Shown: positions 23,930-34,171, counted from the stretch's first letter. The stretch is 64,000 bases of DNA from Dysosmobacter segnis (GCF_014297285.1 NZ_JACOQI010000011.1:1-64000); one strand, 5' to 3'. The notes: generated by a model from the letters alone, not told the origin. Program-made: numbers and translations.

Positions 23930-24442
23930 ATGAAATGTGAGAATTGCGGAAAGAATGAAGTCAGCTTTGTATATCGCAGCAGCATCAACGGAAGAACAGA
24001 AGAACACCATCTCTGCCAGGCCTGCGCGGAAAAACTGGGGTATACCCAGAAGCTCTTTAACCGGCGGCCGTCCATGCGGGACAGCTTCTTTGGCAATGAT
24101 GATTTCTTCGGAGATTTCTTCAGCCCCATGCCCTCTCTGCTGGGTCGGATGAACCGGATGCTGGAAAGCCCCTTCGATGATTTCTTCGACGCCATGCCCG
24201 CCATCGGCGCAGCGCCGGTGCAGGAGGTCAAGGAGGAAAAGAAGGATGACCTCATGAGCCATGAGGAACAGATCCGGTTCTCCTATCTGCGTCAGCTGAA
24301 TGCGTTGAAGCTGGAGCAGAAGAAGGCTATCCACGAGGAGAACTTCGAGCGGGCCGCCCAGTTGCGGGACGAGATCCACAAGCTGGAGGAGGCCCACAAG
24401 GAGGCCAAGGAGTCCCACAAGGACGGCAAGGAAAGCGCTTAA
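23930..24442 (+). CDS. mcsA: McsA-like zinc-finger/UVR protein
   Basis: 170-aa regulator. The N-terminal zinc finger has CENCG and CQACAEKLG, the middle is acidic and Phe-rich (DDFFGDFFSPMPSL), and the C-terminal UVR motif reads EENFERAAQLRDEIHKLEE. In Bacillus McsA activates the arginine kinase McsB and tunes CtsR and ClpC; here no mcsB follows, so it may act directly on ClpC or CtsR. Only one CxxC pair set (four Cys) is visible, fewer than in B. subtilis McsA. The start at 23930 has GGAGG eight bases upstream; ATG 23915 does not. Confidence 0.85.
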   Translation: MKCENCGKNEVSFVYRSSINGRTEEHHLCQACAEKLGYTQKLFNRRPSMRDSFFGNDDFFGDFFSPMPSLLGRMNRMLESPFDDFFDAMPAIGAAPVQEVKEEKKDDLMSHEEQIRFSYLRQLNALKLEQKKAIHEENFERAAQLRDEIHKLEEAHKEAKESHKDGKESA

Positions 24443-24493
24443 CAGGCGCGTTCAAACAAAACGCACACCCCAGAATAAAAGAGGTATTGAATT

Positions 24494-26959
24494 ATGAATG
24501 AAAATAAATTTACTCCCACTGCGGAGGAAGCCCTGCGGCTGGCACAAGAGGCCGCAGGCGAATTGGGTCACGGCTATGTGGGAACGGAACACCTGCTGCT
24601 GGGCCTGATGCGTGAGGACGAGGGCATGGCCCACACCGTCCTGACGGAGGCGGGCCTGACCGACGACCTGCTGACGGAAATGGTTCGGAAAAGCGTCGGC
24701 GCCGGTCTTCCCGGCGGCAATCCCGCTCAGGGTCTGACCCCTCGCGCCAAGCACGTTGTGGAGATCGCCATGGAGGATTCCATCCGGGGCGGCTACGCCT
24801 ACATCGGCACCGAGCATCTGCTGGCCGGTATCCTGCGGGAGGGCAACAACATGGCAGTCCGTATTCTGCGGTCCGCCGGCGTGGACGCCCGTCAGCTCTA
24901 TACCGCGCTGATGAAGAAGCTCACCGCCGCGCCCAGAGCAGCCCAGAGCGGCGACAGCCGTACTCCGGCAGCCGGCTCCGCCAAGGAGGACGGCAAGGGC
25001 AGCAAGACGCTGGCAGAGTTCACCCGTGACTTGACGGCAGATGCCCGGACCGGCAAGCTGGACCCTGTCATCGGCCGTGATGACGAGATCCAGCGGGTCA
25101 TCCAGATCCTGTCCCGCCGCACCAAGAACAACCCCTGCCTGATCGGTGAGCCCGGCGTGGGCAAGACTGCCATCGCCGAGGGCCTGGCCCGGAAGATCGC
25201 CATGGGCGATGTGCCGGAGAACCTGCTGGATAAGAAGCTCCTGTCTCTGGACCTTTCCGGCATGGTGGCCGGCACCAAGTACCGGGGCGAATTTGAGGAG
25301 CGTATCAAGAAGGTGATGCAGGAGGTTCAGAAGAACGGCAACATCATCCTCTTCATCGATGAGCTGCACACCATCGTGGGCGCAGGCTCCGCCGAGGGCG
25401 CTGTGGACGCCGCCAACATCATCAAGCCCGCTCTGGGCCGCGGTGAGATCCAGATCATCGGCGCCACCACCCTGAACGAATATCGCAAGTATATCGAAAA
25501 GGACGCCGCTCTGGAGCGCCGGTTCCAGCCAGTGACGGTGGGCGAGCCCAGTCAGGAGGCTACGCTGGAGATCCTGAAGGGCCTGCGGGAGAAGTATGAG
25601 CAGCACCACAAGCTGCACATCACCGACGAGGCGCTGAAGGCCGCTGTGGAACTGTCCACCCGGTATATCAATGACCGGTTCCTGCCCGACAAGGCCATCG
25701 ACCTGATGGACGAGGCCGCCAGCCGGGTGCGGATGGAGCAGGAGGAACCCTCCGAGGAACTCAAGAGCCTGGAGGAGAAGATCAATGCCCTGTCCAAGGA
25801 CAAGGACGCCGCCATCAACGCCCAGGACTTTGAGAAGGCCGCCCAGCTGCGGGACATCGAGAAGGACTACAAGGAGCAGGTGGAGATCGAGCGTGACAAG
25901 CGCCGCAAGAATGATCAGGAGCACCGGGACGTCAACGCGGAGGACATCGCCGCTGTGGTGTCTGGTTGGACCGGTATCCCAGTGACCCGTCTGACAGAGG
26001 ACGAGGGCCAGCGCTTGCTGCACATGGAGGATATCCTTCATAAGCGTGTGGTGGGTCAGGACGAGGCTGTGAAGGCCGTGGCCCGGGCCATCCGCCGTGG
26101 CCGTGTGGGTCTGAAGGACCCCAAGCGTCCCATCGGCAGCTTCCTGTTCCTGGGCCCCACCGGCGTGGGCAAGACGGAACTGTGTAAGTCTCTGGCAGAG
26201 GCCATGTTCGGTGACGAGAACGCCATGATCCGGATCGATATGTCCGAATACATGGAGCGGCATACAGTATCCCGCCTCATCGGTTCCCCTCCCGGCTATG
26301 TGGGCCATGATGAGGGCGGCCAGTTGACGGAGAAGGTGCGCCGTAAGCCCTACTCCGTGGTGCTGTTCGATGAGATCGAAAAGGCCCACGAGGACGTCTG
26401 GAACATCATGCTTCAGATTTTGGACGATGGCCGGATCACCGACTCTCAGGGCCGCACCGTAGACTTCAAGAACACTGTCATCGTCATGACCAGCAACATC
26501 GGCGCCAAGGCGCTGACCGCTGCCGGCGCCAAGCTGGGCTTCGACGCGGACGATAAGAAGGCCGAGGCGGATGCCGACGCGGCCTATGCACAGGCCAAGG
26601 AGACCGTTCTGGCGGAGCTGCGCCAGACCTTCCGTCCGGAGTTCCTGAACCGGATCGACGATATCATCGTGTTCCGCGCTCTCACTGAGCAGAATATTGA
26701 GGAGGTTGCCCGCCGGATGCTCAAGACCGTGGCGGACCGTATGGAGACCATGGACATCCATTTGGACGCTTCCGACGAGGCGGTGAAGGAACTGGCCAAG
26801 GAGGGCTTCGACCCCAAGTACGGTGCCCGTCCCCTGCGCCGGGCCATCCAGAGCAAGGTGGAGGACGCTGTGGCCGAGAAGATGCTGGACGGCACCCTCA
26901 AGACCGGCGACACCGCCAAGCTGGCTGTGGAGGACGACAAGCTGGTCGTCACCAAGTAA
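24494..26959 (+). CDS. clpC: Clp protease ATPase subunit ClpC
   Basis: 821-aa Hsp100 unfoldase that feeds substrates to ClpP. In order: two Clp N repeats (residues about 1-145, with [12 protein letters not shown] and [12 protein letters not shown]), AAA-1 with Walker [10 protein letters not shown], a middle domain with a UVR-like motif ([13 protein letters not shown]), AAA-2 with GPTGVGKTE and Walker [12 protein letters not shown], and a C-terminal D2-small domain. Third gene of the CtsR-controlled operon. The ribosome site is AAAGAGG. Length is normal. Confidence 0.96.
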   Translation: MNENKFTPTAEEALRLAQEAAGELGHGYVGTEHLLLGLMREDEGMAHTVLTEAGLTDDLLTEMVRKSVGAGLPGGNPAQGLTPRAKHVVEIAMEDSIRGGYAYIGTEHLLAGILREGNNMAVRILRSAGVDARQLYTALMKKLTAAPRAAQSGDSRTPAAGSAKEDGKGSKTLAEFTRDLTADARTGKLDPVIGRDDEIQRVIQILSRRTKNNPCLIGEPGVGKTAIAEGLARKIAMGDVPENLLDKKLLSLDLSGMVAGTKYRGEFEERIKKVMQEVQKNGNIILFIDELHTIVGAGSAEGAVDAANIIKPALGRGEIQIIGATTLNEYRKYIEKDAALERRFQPVTVGEPSQEATLEILKGLREKYEQHHKLHITDEALKAAVELSTRYINDRFLPDKAIDLMDEAASRVRMEQEEPSEELKSLEEKINALSKDKDAAINAQDFEKAAQLRDIEKDYKEQVEIERDKRRKNDQEHRDVNAEDIAAVVSGWTGIPVTRLTEDEGQRLLHMEDILHKRVVGQDEAVKAVARAIRRGRVGLKDPKRPIGSFLFLGPTGVGKTELCKSLAEAMFGDENAMIRIDMSEYMERHTVSRLIGSPPGYVGHDEGGQLTEKVRRKPYSVVLFDEIEKAHEDVWNIMLQILDDGRITDSQGRTVDFKNTVIVMTSNIGAKALTAAGAKLGFDADDKKAEADADAAYAQAKETVLAELRQTFRPEFLNRIDDIIVFRALTEQNIEEVARRMLKTVADRMETMDIHLDASDEAVKELAKEGFDPKYGARPLRRAIQSKVEDAVAEKMLDGTLKTGDTAKLAVEDDKLVVTK

Positions 26960-26978
26960 CGGCCCTTCCAATAAAATC

Positions 26979-27016
26979 AAGGTCCCTCTGCCGCGTTCGG
27001 CGGCAGAGGGACCTTT
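26979..27016 (+). terminator. Terminator of the ctsR operon
   Basis: AAGGTCCCTCTGCCGC and GCGGCAGAGGGACCTT form a 16-bp stem followed by TT, 20 bases after the clpC stop. Confidence 0.85.
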
Positions 27017-27039
27017 TGGCCCAACGTCGGCGGGCGGCC

Positions 27040-27068
27040 TTGATTTGTTCATACTTTTCCGGTATGAT
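27040..27068 (+). promoter_or_regulatory. Promoter of the 619-aa membrane protein gene
   Basis: TTGATT (27040-27045), a 17-base spacer and TATGAT (27063-27068) lie 46 bases before the start codon. Confidence 0.6.
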
Positions 27069-27114
27069 AAATTTGTATCAGTTTTGATAACTTTTGGAAA
27101 GGAAGGCAAACCCT

Positions 27115-28974
27115 ATGCCCTTTACCTTCAATTTCGGCGGCTTCAACCCCGGAGATTTCGGACAGGGGGGCGAGCGCCCTCAGCGGGAGCGTAAGCCCCG
27201 GAAGCCCATCGGCACTCCCGTGACCCGCACCCTCATCAACATCGCCGTGACGGCGCTGGTGGGGCTGGTGTACTTCTATGTGGAGCTGCCCGCCCTGAAC
27301 CCCCATGCGGAGGAATTTTACTTCTTTGTGTTCCTGCTGTGCGCCGTGTACTGCGGCTGCGCTGTCCTGACCTCCGGATTTCAGGGCACCGGTGCGAGAG
27401 GGTATCTCGGCTTTGTGAAAAAGCAGTGCACCATACCCTTCTTCGTGGTGATCGCCATGATCGCAGCCATCGCCATTGGCTCCCTTTCCTCTTGGGTGGT
27501 GCTGCGGGCTGGGGCATACAGCAAGCTGCTGCCCTTGACCACCGGTGACTTCGTCACGGAGGTGGAGGAGATCCGCTATGACCAGATCCCCATGCTGGAC
27601 AGCGACTCCGCCGCCCGGTTGGGCAGCCGGAAGCTGGGTGAGCTGGCGGATATGGTGTCTCAGTTTGAGATCCTGCCCAACTACACCCAGATCAACTATA
27701 AGGGCCGCCCCGTGCGGGTCACGAGCCTTGCCTACGGAGACCTCATCAAGTGGTTCACCAACCGCTCCAACGGCCTGCCTGCCTATATCGTCATCGACAT
27801 GGTGACCCAGGAGGCGGAGGTGGTCCGGCTGGACGAGGGCATGAAGTATACCACGGCGGAGCACTTCTCCCGGAACCTCTACCGCCACCTGCGGTTCCAG
27901 TATCCCACCATGATGTTCGACGAGCCGGTGTTTGAGATCGACGAGGAGGGCACCCCCTACTGGGTCTGCTCCCGGATCGTCAAGCGCATCGGGCTTTTCG
28001 GCGGTACGGACGTGAAGGGCGCCGTGCTGGTGAACGCCGTCAGCGGCGAGAGCCAGTATTACGAGGATGTGCCCACCTGGGTGGACCGGCTGTACTCCTC
28101 CGACATCATCATGGATCAGTATGACTACTACGGCCAGTTCCACAACGGCTTTCTGAACGCCTACTTCGGCCAGCGGGACGTGACGCTGACCACAGCGGGC
28201 TGGAACTATATCGCCATCAATGACGATGTGTATATGTACACCGGCGTGACCTCCGTTACCAGCGACCAGTCCAACATCGGCTTCATCCTCACCAATCAGC
28301 GCACCAAGGAGACCCGGTTCTACCCCTGCGCCGGTGCGACGGAGACCTCTGCCCAAAGCTCCGCTCAGAGCCAGGTCCAGCAGATGCGCTATTCCGCCAC
28401 CTTCCCGCTGCTGCTGAATATCGCCGACCAGCCCACCTACTTCATGGCTTTGAAGGGCGAGGACGGTCTGGTGAAGATGTATGCCATGGTGAACGTCCAG
28501 CAGTACAATATTGTGGAGACGGGGCAGACCGTGGCCCAGTGTGAGGAAAATTACCGGAAAACGCTGCTGAATAACGGCATCATCGACCGGGCCGACGCGG
28601 AGGTGCCTGCGGAGGATCAGACGCTTCAGGAGACAAAGGGCACCATCGCCGAGATCCGCAGTGCCGTGATCGAGGGGACCAGCGTCTATTACCTTCGGTT
28701 TGAAGGAGAGAGCGGCTTCTCCGTGTATGTCAGCGCCGCGCAGGTGCCGGAGGCCCCGCTGCTGAACGTGGGAGATACCGTCACCGTCTATTGGAATGAT
28801 GGCGCGCAGTGGATCACCGCACGGAAGATCGCAGTGGAGAACCGGGCTGTGTCCACGCCGCCGGAGACACCGGCTGAGGAGCCTGCGGAGCCGGAAACGG
28901 ACCTCCTGCCAGACACCGGAACGGAGGAAGGAGCCGGCGGCTGGCAGCAGACGGTCATTTACGGAAAAGCGTGA
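27115..28974 (+). CDS. Large membrane-anchored protein of unknown function
   Basis: 619-aa protein. A Gly/Phe-rich and basic cytosolic N-terminus (FTFNFGGFNPGDFGQGG) is followed by three membrane helices (about residues 40-60, 70-90, 110-135) and then a 460-residue, largely beta extracytoplasmic region with many aromatic residues. The C-terminus is Pro/Glu-rich and holds LLPDTG, an LPxTG-like string, but with no hydrophobic segment after it, so anchoring by sortase is unlikely. I recognise no domain. It has its own promoter and terminator. The ATG at 27115 follows AAGGAAGG; an in-frame ATG at 27094 lies too close to the promoter. Confidence 0.75.
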   Translation: MPFTFNFGGFNPGDFGQGGERPQRERKPRKPIGTPVTRTLINIAVTALVGLVYFYVELPALNPHAEEFYFFVFLLCAVYCGCAVLTSGFQGTGARGYLGFVKKQCTIPFFVVIAMIAAIAIGSLSSWVVLRAGAYSKLLPLTTGDFVTEVEEIRYDQIPMLDSDSAARLGSRKLGELADMVSQFEILPNYTQINYKGRPVRVTSLAYGDLIKWFTNRSNGLPAYIVIDMVTQEAEVVRLDEGMKYTTAEHFSRNLYRHLRFQYPTMMFDEPVFEIDEEGTPYWVCSRIVKRIGLFGGTDVKGAVLVNAVSGESQYYEDVPTWVDRLYSSDIIMDQYDYYGQFHNGFLNAYFGQRDVTLTTAGWNYIAINDDVYMYTGVTSVTSDQSNIGFILTNQRTKETRFYPCAGATETSAQSSAQSQVQQMRYSATFPLLLNIADQPTYFMALKGEDGLVKMYAMVNVQQYNIVETGQTVAQCEENYRKTLLNNGIIDRADAEVPAEDQTLQETKGTIAEIRSAVIEGTSVYYLRFEGESGFSVYVSAAQVPEAPLLNVGDTVTVYWNDGAQWITARKIAVENRAVSTPPETPAEEPAEPETDLLPDTGTEEGAGGWQQTVIYGKA

Positions 28975-29005
28975 CTTTTCAAGGGAAACCGATCAAAACG
29001 AAGAG

Positions 29006-29043
29006 AACCCGCGGCGGGCAAAATGCCCGCCGCGGGTTTCTTG
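29006..29043 (+). terminator. Terminator after the 619-aa protein gene
   Basis: AACCCGCGGCGGGCA and TGCCCGCCGCGGGTT form a very stable 15-bp stem, followed by TCTTGT. Confidence 0.8.
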
Positions 29044-29157
29044 TGGGAACTGTCAAAATCCAAACGGAAATTTTGGCTGGCGCAAGGACCGCTTTTCATT
29101 GTAAACGTTCACGCAGTATGGTATCTTTGTAACAACAACACAGGAGGGGGACTGCGT

Positions 29158-30111
29158 ATGCTGGCTCTGGATTTTATCAACATAGGCAACGGAGACTGTA
29201 TTCTCATTCGGGAGATGGAGGGGACGCGGCAGAAGTTTGCCTTGATGGTGGATTTTGGCCATGACTGTCTGATACGGGACGATCATCCGGGAGAACTGGA
29301 TCCCAGGTCTCAGCGGATCTATGCGGGAGATTTCCTTCGGGAATTGGGCGTGACCCATCTGGATGTGGCTCTGGCCACGCATTTCCACCGGGATCACATC
29401 GGCGGTCTTGGCCGGGTGCTGGATGCCGTGACCATCGACCGGTTTTATACCACCTACCTGCCCCCGGAAAATGCCCCGGAGCTGGACCCCTTCCATCCGG
29501 ATAACAACTTGCCCAAGGCTGCGAGAAACGCCCTTCTCTGCCTCCAGATCTATACCGAGGCACTGCAAAGCCACCCCGACCGTATCAAGCAGTTTGAATT
29601 GGTGCAGGGGACGGAAACGATTTCCCTCCAGCTGACGCCGGACCTGAAAATGGATATCCTCTGCGGCGAACCGGCCCTGTACCGGCGGCAGAAGGAGATC
29701 TATGACGCGGCCTTCAACGGAGAGCGGAACGGATATGAACTGGTGCGCTGGGCCAAATCCATAAACGTGTGCTCTTTGCGCCAGCGGCTGTATTACCACG
29801 GCAAGGAGATCGTTCTGGGCGGCGACGCCTACGCCCATGTGTGGGAGACCGTGAACCTGACCCCCTGTGACATTCTGAAGGTGCCCCACCATGCCTCCTT
29901 CGATTCCACCTCCCGGAAGCTGCTGGAAAAGCTCCAACCCAAAACGGCGGTGGTGACGGTGGCGGCCCGGCGGCCTGACGAGCGGCCCCATCCCTATGTG
30001 GTGTCCCTGCTGCAGGAGTACGTCGAGAATCTGTATTTTACCGACGCGGTGGAGCTCCCCGGTTTGGTGGAGCCTCAGTTCCATAAGTCCGTTCACTTAG
30101 AAGTGGAGTGA
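29158..30111 (+). CDS. Metallo-beta-lactamase-fold hydrolase
   Basis: 317-aa MBL-fold protein. The metal motif HFHRDHIGG (HxHxDH) is near residue 80, GGDAYAH provides the later Asp, and KVPHHASFDS gives the final His, the layout of ComEC/Rec2-type stand-alone hydrolases. It has no signal peptide or membrane helix, so it acts in the cytosol. The substrate is unknown; relatives include nucleases and phosphodiesterases. The ATG at 29158 has AGGAGGGGG upstream; a longer frame to 29023 runs through the terminator stem. Confidence 0.85.
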   Translation: MLALDFINIGNGDCILIREMEGTRQKFALMVDFGHDCLIRDDHPGELDPRSQRIYAGDFLRELGVTHLDVALATHFHRDHIGGLGRVLDAVTIDRFYTTYLPPENAPELDPFHPDNNLPKAARNALLCLQIYTEALQSHPDRIKQFELVQGTETISLQLTPDLKMDILCGEPALYRRQKEIYDAAFNGERNGYELVRWAKSINVCSLRQRLYYHGKEIVLGGDAYAHVWETVNLTPCDILKVPHHASFDSTSRKLLEKLQPKTAVVTVAARRPDERPHPYVVSLLQEYVENLYFTDAVELPGLVEPQFHKSVHLEVE

Positions 30112-30193
30112 GGAAGCTGTTTGAACGCTGAACCGCGTTTGTATCGAAAAAGCAAAAGCGCCGGAGAAAACTCCGGCACTTGCGAAAAAGCAT

Positions 30194-30232
30194 AAAACAC
30201 GGAGCCCGACCATTGGCCAGGCTCCGTGTTTT
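30194..30232 (-). terminator. Terminator of the iol operon
   Basis: AAAACACGGAGCC and GGCTCCGTGTTTT pair perfectly and can stop transcription in both directions. A second stem, GCCGGAG/CTCCGGC at 30160-30177, lies between it and the MBL gene and may serve the plus strand. Confidence 0.85.
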
Positions 30233-30250
30233 ATATTGGATGGGGTGAGA

Positions 30251-31288
30251 TTACTTGTACATCTCGGGCTTTTCCATGGTCTCCACCTTCATGAACTGAG
30301 AGGTGCCGCGGGAGGCGTTCAGAGCGTCGCCAGCCACGCAGGCCACATAGCCGTCCCAAGAGGAGGGGCCGGTGAGCTTGCCGGCGTGGACAGACTCCAC
30401 CCACTTGCAGAATTCGATATCATAGGCCTCAATGAAGCGCTCCTTCCAGTCGGTCATGATGGGCATGGACTCGGCGGGCTGGACGCTGTCCCAACCGGCG
30501 GGACGAGAGCGGCGGACCACAGCGTAGGGATCGGGCAGCTTCACGGTGCCGTTCTCGCAGACGACCTCGCACTGGATGTCATAGCCGTAGCCGTCAGCAA
30601 CCTGAACCTCCACGTCGATGAAGCAGCCGTTCTTGGTGCGCATCAGCATGACCTGGGGGTTGTCATAGCCCTTGTTGGAGTTGGAGCTCTGACGGACCTT
30701 GACGCACTGCACATCCTCATACTCATCGCCCAGCAGCCAGCGGCAGATGTCCAGCTCGTGGATGGCCACGTTGGTGACGCCGTTCTCGGTCTTGAAGCCC
30801 GGGCCCTGAGCAACGTTGCGGTGGCAGCACTTGATCAGCAGGGGCTTGCCGATCTCACCGGAGTCGATGATGCGCTTCATCTCGGCATAGCCGCGGTCAT
30901 AGTGACGCATGAAGCCCACCTGCACCAGACGCTTGCCGATCTCCTGCTCGCGCTTGATGATGTCCTCGCAGTCAGCGGCGTTCTGGCTCAGGGGCTTCTC
31001 GCAGAAGCACCACTTCTCCTCAGCCAGAGTCTTCATGACATAGTCATGATGGGTGGGGTCGATGGAGGTGATGACCACGGCCTCAACCTCGGGATCCTTG
31101 ATCATGCCGTCGCAGTCATTGCCGTAGGACTTGATGCCGTACTTGGCGGCGGTGTCGTCAGCGGCGGCGGCCACATAGTCGGACACGGCCACAACGGTAG
31201 CACCGGGGACGGTCTCAATGATGCGGCGGCAGTGATCCTTGCCGATAGCGCCGCAGCCGATAATGCCGATCTTCAATACCTTTTCCAT
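30251..31288 (-). CDS. iolG: Inositol 2-dehydrogenase (Gfo/Idh/MocA family)
   Basis: 345-aa NAD-dependent dehydrogenase, first step of myo-inositol breakdown (to 2-keto-myo-inositol). The nucleotide motif is IGIIGCGAIGKDH; the catalytic-site motif CEKPLS and the later H-E-LDICRWLLG stretch (VAIHELDICRWLLGD) are typical of IolG. Last gene of the iolE-B-D-G operon on the minus strand. A paralogous Gfo/Idh sugar dehydrogenase is possible, but the neighbours fix the pathway. Confidence 0.9.
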   Translation of the reverse strand: MEKVLKIGIIGCGAIGKDHCRRIIETVPGATVVAVSDYVAAAADDTAAKYGIKSYGNDCDGMIKDPEVEAVVITSIDPTHHDYVMKTLAEEKWCFCEKPLSQNAADCEDIIKREQEIGKRLVQVGFMRHYDRGYAEMKRIIDSGEIGKPLLIKCCHRNVAQGPGFKTENGVTNVAIHELDICRWLLGDEYEDVQCVKVRQSSNSNKGYDNPQVMLMRTKNGCFIDVEVQVADGYGYDIQCEVVCENGTVKLPDPYAVVRRSRPAGWDSVQPAESMPIMTDWKERFIEAYDIEFCKWVESVHAGKLTGPSSWDGYVACVAGDALNASRGTSQFMKVETMEKPEMYK

Positions 31289-31343
31289 GTTAGTAACCTT
31301 CCTTTTTTATAGTTTGGATGGGTTTTCGTAAGCAAAAATGATC

Positions 31344-33272
31344 TTAGTACTTCCGGACTTCCTTCAGGTGAGCCTGCAGGTCGGCATAAGCCGCCAGGTT
31401 CTCCTTGCGTTCGGACACCTCGGTGTCACCCACGCGCCACCAGGAGGAATAGCCGTCGGTCATGGTCTTGGGCAGGACCTTGATGTCGAAGAGGACGGGG
31501 ATGTTCTTTACCTTCTTGGCATCCTCGAAGGCGGCCACCAGCTCTTCCATGGTGCGGACGGTGTAGCTCTTGCAGCCGTAAGCCTCCGCCACCTTGGCGT
31601 AGTCGATGTTCATGAAGTTGCCGAACAGACCATCCTTATTGCGATAGCGCAGCTCGGTGCACAGCGTAACGTTGCCGTGGCCAACCTGCAGGTTGTTGAT
31701 GCAGCCGAAAGAGGCGTTGTCGAACAGGCAGATGTTGATCTTCTTGTGCTCCTGGCAGGCGGTGATCAGCTCACCGTGGAGCATATTGAAGCTGCCATCA
31801 CCGCAGAAGGAATAGACCTCGTGCTTGTCGCCAATGGCCAGCTTCACGCCCAGAGCGCCGGCCACCTCGTAGCCCATGGTGGAATAGCCGTACTCCATGT
31901 TGTAGGTGTCAACGCCGGTGGGACGCCACATCCGCTGCATATCGCCGGGCAGAGAGCCGGCGGCGCCAATGGCAACGTCGCCCTCGCTCATCATGGCGTT
32001 GATGGCGCCCAGAGCAGAGGTCTGGGTCAGCTGGGCATTGACGTCCTGCGCGAAGCGCTTGGCGGAATCGGCGTTGGCGTCATTGATCTCCGGCTTCCAG
32101 CTCTTCTTGTCGGAGAAGGTGATGTGATCCAGACGGTTCAGCTCATCGATCCACTTCTCCTTGGCGACCTTGACCTCATCCTTATAGGCGGTCTGATAGC
32201 CCTCCAGCAGCTTTTCCAGACGGGGCAGGGCTTCCTTGGCGTCAGCCACCACGGGGACAGCCTCCATCTTCAGGCTCTGGAACTCAGAGACATTGATGTT
32301 GACGAATTTGCAGGTATCCTTGAACAGCCACTTGGAAGCGGTGGTGAAGTCGGTGTAGCGGGTGCCCACGCCGATGACCAGATCGGCCTTCCGGGCGATC
32401 TCGTTGGCTGCGGAGCAGCCGGTGGTGCCCACGCCGCCCAAGTTCAGGGGGTGCAGCCAGTCGGTGGCGGACTTGCCCGCCTGGGTCTCGCCGTAGGGGA
32501 TGCCGAAGGCCTCGGCAAAGTGCAGAAACTCAGCGTGCGCCTCGGAATAGCGGACGCCGCCGCCGCAGATCATCATGGGGCGCTTGGCCTTGCGGATGGC
32601 CTCGGCAGCGTCAGCCAGAGCGGCCTCGGTGGCGGGGCGGCGCTCCAGACGCCAGACGCGCTTGGCGAAGAAGCTCACGGGATAATCATAGGCCTCACCC
32701 TCAACGTCCTGGGGCATGGCAACGCAGACCGCACCGGTGTTTGCGGGATCGGTCAGCACCCGGAAGGCGTTGATCATAGCGCTCATCAGCTGCTCGGGGC
32801 GGACAACGCGGTCCCAGTAGCGGCACACGGCCTTGAAAGCGTCATTGGTGGTGGTGGCCAGGGAGTTGGTGTGCTCCACCTGCTGCAGAACGGGGTCGGG
32901 CTGACGGCAGGCGTAGGTGTCGCCGGGCAGCACCAGCAGGGGGATGTTGTTGGCGGTGGCGGTGCCGCAGGCGGTGACCATGTTGGCGGCGCCGGGGCCC
33001 ACGGAGGAGGTAGCAACGCAGATCTGCTTACGCTTCATCTGCTTGGCGAAGGCCACGGCGGCCTGGGCCATGCCCTGCTCGTTCTTGCCCTGATAGATCT
33101 CCAGGTGCTTGGCCTCCTGGCTCAGCGCCTGACCGAGACCTACCACGTTGCCGTGGCCGGGAATGATGAACACGCCGCGGACGAAGCGGTGCTGGGCACC
33201 GTCAACCTCCATGTACTGATTTTCCAGAAAACGGACCAAAGCCTGCGCCATGGTCAAACGGACAGTTTTCAT
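31344..33272 (-). CDS. iolD: 3D-(3,5/4)-trihydroxycyclohexane-1,2-dione hydrolase
   Basis: 642-aa thiamine-diphosphate enzyme that opens the ring of THcHDO to 5-deoxy-glucuronate in inositol catabolism. It has the three-domain ThDP layout: N-terminal Pyr domain (FIIPGHGNVVGLGQAL), central domain (VIGVGTRYTDF), and PP domain with the ThDP motif GDGSFNMLHGELI and later NNLQVG. The start at 33272 follows GGAGG; the upstream ATG at 33293 overlaps iolB without a ribosome site. It lies between iolB and iolG. Confidence 0.94.
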   Translation of the reverse strand: MKTVRLTMAQALVRFLENQYMEVDGAQHRFVRGVFIIPGHGNVVGLGQALSQEAKHLEIYQGKNEQGMAQAAVAFAKQMKRKQICVATSSVGPGAANMVTACGTATANNIPLLVLPGDTYACRQPDPVLQQVEHTNSLATTTNDAFKAVCRYWDRVVRPEQLMSAMINAFRVLTDPANTGAVCVAMPQDVEGEAYDYPVSFFAKRVWRLERRPATEAALADAAEAIRKAKRPMMICGGGVRYSEAHAEFLHFAEAFGIPYGETQAGKSATDWLHPLNLGGVGTTGCSAANEIARKADLVIGVGTRYTDFTTASKWLFKDTCKFVNINVSEFQSLKMEAVPVVADAKEALPRLEKLLEGYQTAYKDEVKVAKEKWIDELNRLDHITFSDKKSWKPEINDANADSAKRFAQDVNAQLTQTSALGAINAMMSEGDVAIGAAGSLPGDMQRMWRPTGVDTYNMEYGYSTMGYEVAGALGVKLAIGDKHEVYSFCGDGSFNMLHGELITACQEHKKINICLFDNASFGCINNLQVGHGNVTLCTELRYRNKDGLFGNFMNIDYAKVAEAYGCKSYTVRTMEELVAAFEDAKKVKNIPVLFDIKVLPKTMTDGYSSWWRVGDTEVSERKENLAAYADLQAHLKEVRKY

Positions 33273-33289
33273 GCTTTTGTTACCTCCGA

Positions 33290-34093
33290 TCAATGATTGG
33301 GATAGATGTGGTCATTGGCATCGGGCTTCCACAGCCACTCGTGCTCCTTGTCGTCGATGCGGGTCTTCAGCCAGGGATCGCCCTCCAGATGCCGGATACC
33401 CCAGGCGTAGCACATGGCATAGCCGGGAGCCACCACCTGAGAGTGGAAGCCGTGGTTGATGACGGCGCAGCCGTTCTGCTCGGTCTTGTAAACATCGCCG
33501 TTGGCAAAACCGGCGCCGAAGCCGTGAGGATAGTCGAAACGGTAGAAATAGACCTCCGGCTGGGGATGATGATGAGGAGGATAGGAGGACCACTTGCCGG
33601 GACGGTTCAGCACCTCACCCAGCACCATGTTGGAGAAGGGGGCGTTGTCATAGTCGAAGAAGGTCTTGATCTCACGCTCCATAGCACCCATCAGCTCGCC
33701 CTTGGAACCGGCGTGCTGGGTCTGGACGGTCTCCGGGGTGTACATGACCGGCTCATAATCCTTCTCGTTCAGGGTGTCCTGCATGTAAAGCTCGCTGTGG
33801 CTGTGAGCCGTCAGGGTGATCTTGGTGCCCTTGGGAGCCAGCAGGCAGTAGGCTTCGTGATGGAAGCAGTTGGGGCGGTCGGCCTCAACGGTCTTGCCGG
33901 CGTATTCATAGGTGACCTTGCCCTCGAAAAGCAGGATGGCAACCTCGCGGTCGGCGCTTTCGTAGGTATAGGTGTCGCCGTCCTCCATCACCAGCAGGCC
34001 CACGTTCATCAGGGTACCCATGTAGTTGGTGGATTCGTCGATATAGGCGTTGTAGCCCCGCTTGAGTTCCTTGTTCTTATTGAAATAAGTCAT
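33290..34093 (-). CDS. iolB: 5-deoxy-glucuronate isomerase
   Basis: 267-aa double-cupin enzyme that converts 5-deoxy-glucuronate to 5-dehydro-2-deoxy-gluconate. The metal-binding cupin motif is visible in PPHHHPQPEVYFYRFDYPHG, and HSHSELYM-like residues occur earlier. The ATG at 34093 lies nine bases after AGGAG; the ATG at 34102 is too close to it. Second gene of the iol operon. Confidence 0.93.
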   Translation of the reverse strand: MTYFNKNKELKRGYNAYIDESTNYMGTLMNVGLLVMEDGDTYTYESADREVAILLFEGKVTYEYAGKTVEADRPNCFHHEAYCLLAPKGTKITLTAHSHSELYMQDTLNEKDYEPVMYTPETVQTQHAGSKGELMGAMEREIKTFFDYDNAPFSNMVLGEVLNRPGKWSSYPPHHHPQPEVYFYRFDYPHGFGAGFANGDVYKTEQNGCAVINHGFHSQVVAPGYAMCYAWGIRHLEGDPWLKTRIDDKEHEWLWKPDANDHIYPNH

Positions 34094-34171
34094 TGGAAAC
34101 ATCTCCTGTTTGATGTCAAAAAGTGGTATGGAAACGCGGTGGGGAGGACCGGGGTCCTCCCATCGCGCGAT

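Noticed and set aside
24452..27109. An 885-codon minus-strand frame opposite clpC
   Set aside because: Low-complexity Leu/His/Gly-rich translation typical of antisense to GC-rich genes; clpC is certain.
28900..28940. LPDTG near the end of the 619-aa protein as a sortase signal
   Set aside because: No hydrophobic segment or basic tail follows, the surroundings are acidic and Pro-rich, and the match is short enough to be chance.
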